This document shows positions 35,664 through 39,833 of a stretch of DNA of 39,833 bases, one piece after another. The position numbers and the translations under genes are program-made. Every line of letters starts with the position of its first letter. Position 1 is the first letter of the stretch. A model generated the notes under the pieces. The model was given only the letters and a program-made list of their open reading frames with translations. It did not search any database and had not been told where the DNA came from. The stretch is from Anaerolineaceae bacterium (GTDB lineage: Bacteria > Chloroflexota > Anaerolineae > Anaerolineales > Anaerolineaceae), in contig JAFGXF010000088.1 in assembly GCA_016936755.1 (NCBI GenBank), positions 1-39,833 of the forward strand, in the 5' to 3' direction.

Positions 35664-36452
35664 TTATCGCGATTTGGTGCGCGGGAACCAGGGGATGAAG
35701 GCACTGGTTCGTTCTTTATATTCCAGGAACCCGGGTTTTGACTCCATCGATCTCTCAAGCAGGGCAACCCCTGAAACCCCCACGATAAGAAAGGTCATCA
35801 GGATCGGGCTGAAGATCGTCCACCAGCCTCCGGCGGATACGGCGATCAGGTAATAACCCCACCATTGAGTTGCATCGCCGAAATAATTGGGGTGGCGGGT
35901 GTATCGCCAGACTCCGCTGGACATGATCTTGCCCTTGTTGGCCGGATTCGATATAAAGCGTGTCAGCTGGTAATCCCCGGTGAATTCAAAGAAGAAACCC
36001 ACCGCCCATAGCAGCATACCCAGATAATCGCTGATGATCAGGTGGTCAGGTGTGGCACGGTACTGCGCTGCCAGGAGTGGGGCAGAGATGATCCACATCA
36101 GGATCCCCTGCAACAGGAAAACCTGAAAGAAGCTCTTCCACCACCATATATTGCCGGATTCGGCACGCCATTTTTGGTAACGGAAATCCTCAGGCTTGCC
36201 CCGGTTGCGCAGAAAAATATGTGTGGTCAGGCGTAATCCCCAGATGGTCACCAGGATGGAAAGGATGAGCTTTCGGGGGAGAAATCCATCCGGGGTGAGG
36301 AGGAAATATGCCCAGGTAGTGAGAACAAATCCAAATCCCCAAAAAATGTCCACGATGCTGGAATTCTTCAGACGCAGGCTGATGACCCAAAGGATCACCA
36401 TAAAGGTCATGATGATGGCAAGACCGATCGTATAGATATTGATCAATGTCAT
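35664..36452 (-). CDS. DUF1295 membrane protein (steroid 5-alpha-reductase-like)
   Basis: A 262-residue integral membrane protein with about six to seven hydrophobic segments. The C-terminal RYTRHPNYFGDATQWWGYYL matches the conserved region of DUF1295 and related isoprenylcysteine methyltransferase/steroid reductase folds, in which R-HPNY-G binds cofactor. SSIVDIFWGFGFVL near residue 35 is also typical. The biochemical function of DUF1295 proteins in bacteria is not established. AGAGG precedes the ATG, and the gene lies 18 bp after DegV as the last member of the minus-strand cluster. Confidence 0.88.
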   Translation of the reverse strand: MTLINIYTIGLAIIMTFMVILWVISLRLKNSSIVDIFWGFGFVLTTWAYFLLTPDGFLPRKLILSILVTIWGLRLTTHIFLRNRGKPEDFRYQKWRAESGNIWWWKSFFQVFLLQGILMWIISAPLLAAQYRATPDHLIISDYLGMLLWAVGFFFEFTGDYQLTRFISNPANKGKIMSSGVWRYTRHPNYFGDATQWWGYYLIAVSAGGWWTIFSPILMTFLIVGVSGVALLERSMESKPGFLEYKERTSAFIPWFPRTKSR

Positions 36453-36470
36453 TGGATACCTCTATTGATT

Positions 36471-37304
36471 TTATTTCTTGACACAGGCAAAGCCGACCAC
36501 ACCCGGGCCGAGATGGGATCCCAGCACCGGATTGACAATCCCAATCCAGGTCTCGAGACCCGCATACAGATCACGGACTTCATTTTTCAATGCCTCTGCC
36601 TGGTCCAATGCGTTGGAATGCAGGAAAGCCAGTTTTTCGAACGGGCTTAATGTGTGCAGCATGTGCAACAAACGCGTGAACGCATGCTTATGCGTCCGGA
36701 CGCGCTCCACCCCCGAGATTCCATCGTTCATTTTCAAGATTGGTTTGATCTGGATCAGTTCACCGATGGTTGATAGGAACGGATTCATGCGACCGCTGCG
36801 CCGCAGGTATGTGAGTGTATCCAGGGCGGCCCAGACATGCGTGCGTTTGATCTGGCTTTCCAGTGTTTTCAGGATCTCCTTGACCGTCCTGCCGGTTTTG
36901 GCCAGTTCGGCTGCGGTCTGCACCAGGAAGCCGGTTCCCATGCTGAGTGAACGCGAATCCAATACGGTCACCGGTACCGAGGTGGTTTCGGCGGCTGCAA
37001 TCCGGGCAACGTTCGAGATGGCGCTTAGTGATGACGAAATGTGAATCGATATGATTTCACTGGCCCCCTCCTCGGCCAGGGCATCATACATGGTGTGGAA
37101 TTTGAGGGGTGATGGAACCGCCGTGGTGGGATGCTGGCTGAATGTGGGCAGCTTTCGGTAAAACTCTTCGCGGGTGATGTCAATTCCATCCAGGTATTGT
37201 TCGTCGCCAGCCTGGATATAAAGCGGTAAGACCCGGATGCCGTTTTCCGATACGTATTCTTCGGGAAGGTCACATGTGCTGTCGGTAATGATCCTCACTG
37301 TCAT
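36471..37304 (-). CDS. DegV family fatty acid-binding protein
   Basis: DegV/FakB proteins bind a fatty acid and, in the FakA/FakB system, present it for phosphorylation. The 277-residue protein begins VRIITDSTCDLPEEY, the family signature, and has TSQP-like HPTTAVPSPLKF near 56-67, ISIHISSSLSAISNVARIAA (86-105), the DSRSLSMGTG loop and a C-terminal domain ending PVLGSHLGPGVVGFACVKK. No FakA-type kinase is adjacent. The ribosome site GAGGTGA overlaps the stop of the DUF4345 gene 3 bp upstream, so translation is coupled. Confidence 0.93.
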   Translation of the reverse strand: MTVRIITDSTCDLPEEYVSENGIRVLPLYIQAGDEQYLDGIDITREEFYRKLPTFSQHPTTAVPSPLKFHTMYDALAEEGASEIISIHISSSLSAISNVARIAAAETTSVPVTVLDSRSLSMGTGFLVQTAAELAKTGRTVKEILKTLESQIKRTHVWAALDTLTYLRRSGRMNPFLSTIGELIQIKPILKMNDGISGVERVRTHKHAFTRLLHMLHTLSPFEKLAFLHSNALDQAEALKNEVRDLYAGLETWIGIVNPVLGSHLGPGVVGFACVKK

Positions 37305-37307
37305 GGG

Positions 37308-37652
37308 TCACCTCAAAATAAGAATGACGCCGAACAGGATCTCGATCCCAAGGCTGATCCAATTGGAAGAATCCCTGGATCGATCGATGAATATGGAAGC
37401 CAGGCGGACGACTGCAATGACCAGGTAACCCAGCCCGAGCACCAGATATGCCGTTTCACCGAAGATGAAAGGGGCCACGCCGAGCGCGATGAATAACCCG
37501 CCAAAAATGGCGCGGATCTCTGAAATCCCACGGGCGCCCTCTGCTTTGATGCCGGTAAAGCCATATACCGCGGTGGGTTTGATCAGAGCCAGCAGGCCGG
37601 TGGCCACTGTAGCGATGGCAAAAATGATTTTCAGAATTGTCAGTATGTCCAA
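37308..37652 (-). CDS. Small membrane protein, DUF4345-like
   Basis: A 114-residue protein with four hydrophobic segments. The central block GFTGIKAEGARGISEIRAIF, followed by GGLFIALG, is the typical DUF4345 pattern. Function is unknown. The start is TTG at 37652, with GGAG 7 bases upstream inside the last codons of the peroxiredoxin gene, whose stop is only 2 bp away. Its translation is probably coupled to ribosomes finishing that gene, and so would depend on UGA read-through there. Confidence 0.85.
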   Translation of the reverse strand: MDILTILKIIFAIATVATGLLALIKPTAVYGFTGIKAEGARGISEIRAIFGGLFIALGVAPFIFGETAYLVLGLGYLVIAVVRLASIFIDRSRDSSNWISLGIEILFGVILILR

Positions 37653-37654
37653 GT

Positions 37655-38134
37655 CTAATCTCCGTTTTCTTTGTTGATACCCTCAAGCAGGTCGAACAAT
37701 TCCGCGTTCAGCGGTATATCTGACATGCTGTGACCATAATGGACAAAACGGGCGACGCCTGATTTATCCACGATCACCTGGGCGGGCATGCGACCCAGCT
37801 TGAAAAGGTTTACTTCCTGCCCGTACAGTTTCAGCACACTGGCTCCAGGATCGGGCAGCCCGATAAATGGCAGGTCATGCGCTTTCCAGTACGACTGAAA
37901 TGCACCTGCTCCTTCAGGGCCAACAACGATGACCCGGGTGTTCAGGTTGATGAATTCTGAATGATCCTGGCGCAACTGCGCCATATGCCGCTGGCAGAAC
38001 GGTCAGGTAAATCCGCGGTTGAAAACCAGCAGGACGTTGAACTTTCCCTTGAAATCGGATAAAGATACAGGTTGCCCTTTGAAATCAGGGAGGCTGAAAA
38101 CAGGGGCGGTCTTATCCAGAGTCACTCTCGGCAT
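37655..38134 (-). CDS. Peroxiredoxin-like thioredoxin-fold protein, candidate selenoprotein (UGA = Sec44)
   Basis: A probable thiol/selenol peroxidase or redoxin of 159 residues. From ATG 38134 (GGAG six bases upstream) the frame reads TAPVFSLPDFKGQPVSLSDF, then LLVFNRGFT, an in-frame TGA at 38003-38005, then PFCQRHMAQLR and a normal redoxin body (VVGPEGAGAFQSYWKAHDLP, LYGQEVNLFKLGRMPAQVIV). TGA replaces the first cysteine of the CxxC/UxxC-type active site exactly (U44, C47). Sequence on both sides of the TGA is conserved in character with no frame loss, unlike a decayed gene. A 6-bp hairpin with a 4-nt loop lies 25 nt downstream, within usual bacterial SECIS spacing. Alternatives are a sequencing error or a nonsense mutation. 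Ordinary calling would report only the fragment starting at 37984. No sel genes lie in the window. Confidence 0.85.
37968..37983 (-). promoter_or_regulatory. Candidate bacterial SECIS element
   Basis: On the transcript a 6-bp stem TGGCGC/GCGCCA encloses the loop AGTT, with G at loop position 2. The loop starts 25 nt after the UGA at 38003. Published bacterial SECIS models expect a short stem-loop with a G in the first two loop positions about 16-37 nt after the UGA. The short stem is a limitation. Confidence 0.6.
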
Positions 38135-38152
38135 CGATGTCTCCTTGCTTAA

Positions 38153-38686
38153 TTATAGATGAAAATTCAATGCCCAGACAATGGCATCCAGAACCACTGT
38201 CTGGAAGCAAAAGAAGACACAACCCAACACAGCCAGTCGCTGCAGCCAGGCGGTTTTACGTGGATGGACTTTCAGCAGGGCATGGAACAAGCCAAGCGAG
38301 GCAATTGCGACGACCGCCAGATCCAGCCTGACGAGCCAGACCATGAGTGGGCTGGCTTGTCTGATGGTGAGCATGGTGAGTGGCAGCCAGAGCGCTGAAG
38401 AGATGAGTATGACGGCATACAGGGCATTGAATATCCTGTAGCCGTTCTTTTTCGGGATTTCCGCTTTATCCGCATCCAGGTGGAGGATGAAAATGGAAAA
38501 GATAAAGTACCCGGCTGCTGCCAGGAACATGGAAACGGTATAAACGGGTCGCAGATCCGGCGGCACACCACCCCACAGGATATCAGCTGCATTTGGGAAT
38601 GTGAGGAAGCCCCATGCATAACTGCCCAGCACGGCCAGACCACCTAGGATATTGATGAGTATCAGGGATTTCTTAAGCTGGTGCAT
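38153..38686 (-). CDS. Unrecognised four-helix membrane protein
   Basis: A 177-residue protein with hydrophobic segments at about 7-28, 48-72, 88-112 and 118-138 and a fifth near the C-terminus. I cannot assign it to a family. It starts at ATG 38686, where GAGGAGG lies three bases upstream; an in-frame start at 38728 overlaps the preceding gene and lacks support. The upstream gene ends 8 bp before it and the candidate selenoprotein starts 18 bp after it, so it belongs to the same transcript. A link with redox or lipid chemistry of the neighbours is possible but not shown by the sequence. Confidence 0.78.
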   Translation of the reverse strand: MHQLKKSLILINILGGLAVLGSYAWGFLTFPNAADILWGGVPPDLRPVYTVSMFLAAAGYFIFSIFILHLDADKAEIPKKNGYRIFNALYAVILISSALWLPLTMLTIRQASPLMVWLVRLDLAVVAIASLGLFHALLKVHPRKTAWLQRLAVLGCVFFCFQTVVLDAIVWALNFHL

Positions 38687-38694
38687 GTTCCTCC

Positions 38695-39021
38695 TCAAGC
38701 GTGTTTGCCCAACCAAACCCGCCTCCAATCACCCTGGCTGGTTTGAAGGGCAATGAACATGTACAGTGCGCCGGCCCAAAAGCCGAGCACCATCATCAGA
38801 AGGACCCAGATGATGGATGGCAGGATCGCCTTTTCCCGGTATACGATCCAGATCGAGAATAATGCGAACCCGACATAGAGATCGACCAGCGATACGATAC
38901 CCCACGGCATGCCAAGCAGTTTACTGCCTTCCTGCATAAAATTGCCGATCGTGAATCCATAGATGAGAATGCCGGTCATAGCCAGCAATCCAACCAGAGA
39001 GATCGTTTTTGCCACTTTCAT
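38695..39021 (-). CDS. Small membrane protein, DUF1475-like
   Basis: A 108-residue protein with three hydrophobic segments. GIVSLVDLYVGFALFSIWIV, then YREK, followed by IIWVLLMMVLGFWAGALYMF, resembles the conserved DUF1475 pattern (D-x-Y-x-GF near a W-x-x-Y-[KR]-E, then a Gly-rich helix). Function is unknown. It lies 25 bp after the TspO-like gene. The assignment is by eye and moderately sure. Confidence 0.75.
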   Translation of the reverse strand: MKVAKTISLVGLLAMTGILIYGFTIGNFMQEGSKLLGMPWGIVSLVDLYVGFALFSIWIVYREKAILPSIIWVLLMMVLGFWAGALYMFIALQTSQGDWRRVWLGKHA

Positions 39022-39046
39022 GATGTGCTCCTTTCAAGCGGTGAGG

Positions 39047-39817
39047 TCAACTGCCTGATGATTTACGCGGGTTGCGTCGCAGGACGTGGGCCATCAGCAG
39101 GGCAAGTGCAACCAACCCAAAAGTGATCCAGGTGGGTGCGGCAACCGCAGGTACAGCAGCATGCTTAAGCGCAATGCCAACTAATGCCCACAGGATGACC
39201 AGCGTATAGGCAATATCGCGGCGGGTGAAACTCATCATAGTGGAAATGAACAGGACAGCGGCCAGCATGATGATCGTCCAGGTTTCGGGCGCAAGGCCAA
39301 AGGCATCCCATTTCAGATAATCCAACAGCGAGGTGACATTGGCAACCGTGGCGACCGTGATCCACCCCAGGTAGATGCTGAAAACCACCCGCACCAGCCA
39401 GGTTTCCACCCTGTCAACGGTCGATTTGCCGGTACCCAAACGCAGATAGACCATGATCAGCGACAACAGCAGTACCAGCATGGCCAGGAGGGTCAGCGGG
39501 AAGATCTCATAGTGCCACAGGAATATCCAGGCGATATTCGCCAAACCACCCAGCACCACCCACCACCCGGTACTGCGCAGACGGGGGTTCGTGCGTTGGG
39601 TGGGCAAAGCCTGAAATATGGCATAGGCGATCAAGCCCAGATAGATCAAACCCCAAATTGAAAACACATAGCCTGCCGGTACGAAATATACATCGAACCG
39701 GTCTGAGACCTGGCCGGTGTTCAAGCCGTTGATCGGCAGGGCATTGGCCAGCCCATTCACGATAATAGTTGCCAGCAGTGTAACCAAGACGCTGACCTGA
39801 CGCAGGGTATCCTTCAT
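39047..39817 (-). CDS. TspO/MBR-related tryptophan-rich membrane protein
   Basis: A 256-residue integral membrane protein, longer than classical TspO (about 160). PAGYVFSIWGLIYLGLIAYA (residues 47-66) matches the TspO P-x-x-x-F-x-x-x-W motif, and ANIAWIFLWHYE and YLGWITVATVAN are also characteristic of the extended bacterial group. Classical TspO binds porphyrins and affects oxidative-stress responses; whether this larger form does so is unknown. AAGGAGATAAAA precedes the ATG, so the start is clear. It is the first visible gene of the minus-strand cluster that includes the candidate selenoprotein. Confidence 0.85.
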   Translation of the reverse strand: MKDTLRQVSVLVTLLATIIVNGLANALPINGLNTGQVSDRFDVYFVPAGYVFSIWGLIYLGLIAYAIFQALPTQRTNPRLRSTGWWVVLGGLANIAWIFLWHYEIFPLTLLAMLVLLLSLIMVYLRLGTGKSTVDRVETWLVRVVFSIYLGWITVATVANVTSLLDYLKWDAFGLAPETWTIIMLAAVLFISTMMSFTRRDIAYTLVILWALVGIALKHAAVPAVAAPTWITFGLVALALLMAHVLRRNPRKSSGS

Positions 39818-39833
39818 TTTTATCTCCTTGAAC

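Noticed and set aside
35664-37652. Recoding or frameshift in other genes of the TspO-DegV cluster
   Set aside because: The other frames are uninterrupted with normal starts and stops; only the redoxin has an internal UGA.
37655-37984. A short 109-residue gene starting at the Met in HMAQLR
   Set aside because: It lacks the N-terminal strands and catalytic residue of the redoxin fold, and the homologous frame continues upstream across the TGA to a well-placed ATG at 38134.
1-39833. CRISPR arrays, tRNA or rRNA genes, insertion sequences, phage or plasmid genes
   Set aside because: No spaced repeats, clover-leaf sequences, transposase, integrase or phage-type proteins were seen on either strand.

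Overview
The window looks like part of the chromosome of an uncultured Chloroflexota bacterium, probably class Anaerolineae. This is inferred from style, not from a marker gene. Lipoprotein signal peptides are followed by Ala/Pro/Thr/Glu-rich linkers. A soluble regulator fuses a LacI-type sensor, histidine kinase, receivers and an AraC domain. Sugar and peptide ABC systems, cytoplasmic glycosidases and small membrane proteins are densely packed. I see no tRNA, rRNA, insertion sequence, phage gene or CRISPR array.

Layout. (1) 1-8608, minus strand: a pectin oligosaccharide operon in the order LplB-type permease, LplC-type permease, LplA-type binding lipoprotein, GH4 alpha-galacturonidase-like enzyme, GH105 unsaturated rhamnogalacturonyl hydrolase, GH28 polygalacturonase, and 2-keto-3-deoxygluconate kinase (cut by the left edge, apparently starting at ATA). 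No ATPase is encoded, so a shared one must be used. (2) 8811-12365, plus strand: the divergent hybrid sensor/regulator, the likely controller of region 1. (3) 12437-17439: an FMN reductase, a beta-propeller lipoprotein, an inositol 2-dehydrogenase-like oxidoreductase, a possible cupin remnant, and glmS. (4) 17586-23672, minus strand: a complete oligopeptide/dipeptide-type ABC transporter (binding protein, two permeases, two ATPases). A strong hairpin follows the binding-protein gene, and one permease carries a large extracytoplasmic insert. (5) 24148-35573, plus strand: an L-arabinose or arabinoside operon with a LacI regulator (own promoter and operator), a YtfQ/YtfR/YtfT/YjfF-like ABC importer whose last permease has an extra C-terminal extracytoplasmic domain, an unrecognised lipoprotein, araB, araD and araA, then a strong hairpin. 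(6) 35664-39817, minus strand: TspO-like protein, DUF1475-like protein, an unknown membrane protein, a peroxiredoxin-like protein with in-frame UGA, DUF4345, DegV and DUF1295.

How it works together. Regions 1 and 5 fit a plant cell wall (pectin) lifestyle. Galacturonate-rich oligomers are imported, cut inside the cell by GH105, GH28 and GH4 enzymes, and fed to KDG phosphorylation. Arabinose from pectin side chains enters through the second importer and reaches D-xylulose 5-phosphate through AraA, AraB and AraD.

The most notable single observation is the peroxiredoxin-like gene at 37655-38134. Its reading frame is intact across one UGA that sits exactly at the expected peroxidatic cysteine (U44-P-F-C47). 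A hairpin with bacterial SECIS-like geometry lies just downstream. I interpret it as a selenoprotein that ordinary gene calling would truncate. Other unusual items are the ATA start of the KDG kinase, two ABC permeases with added extracytoplasmic domains, and stem-loops after all three binding-protein genes.
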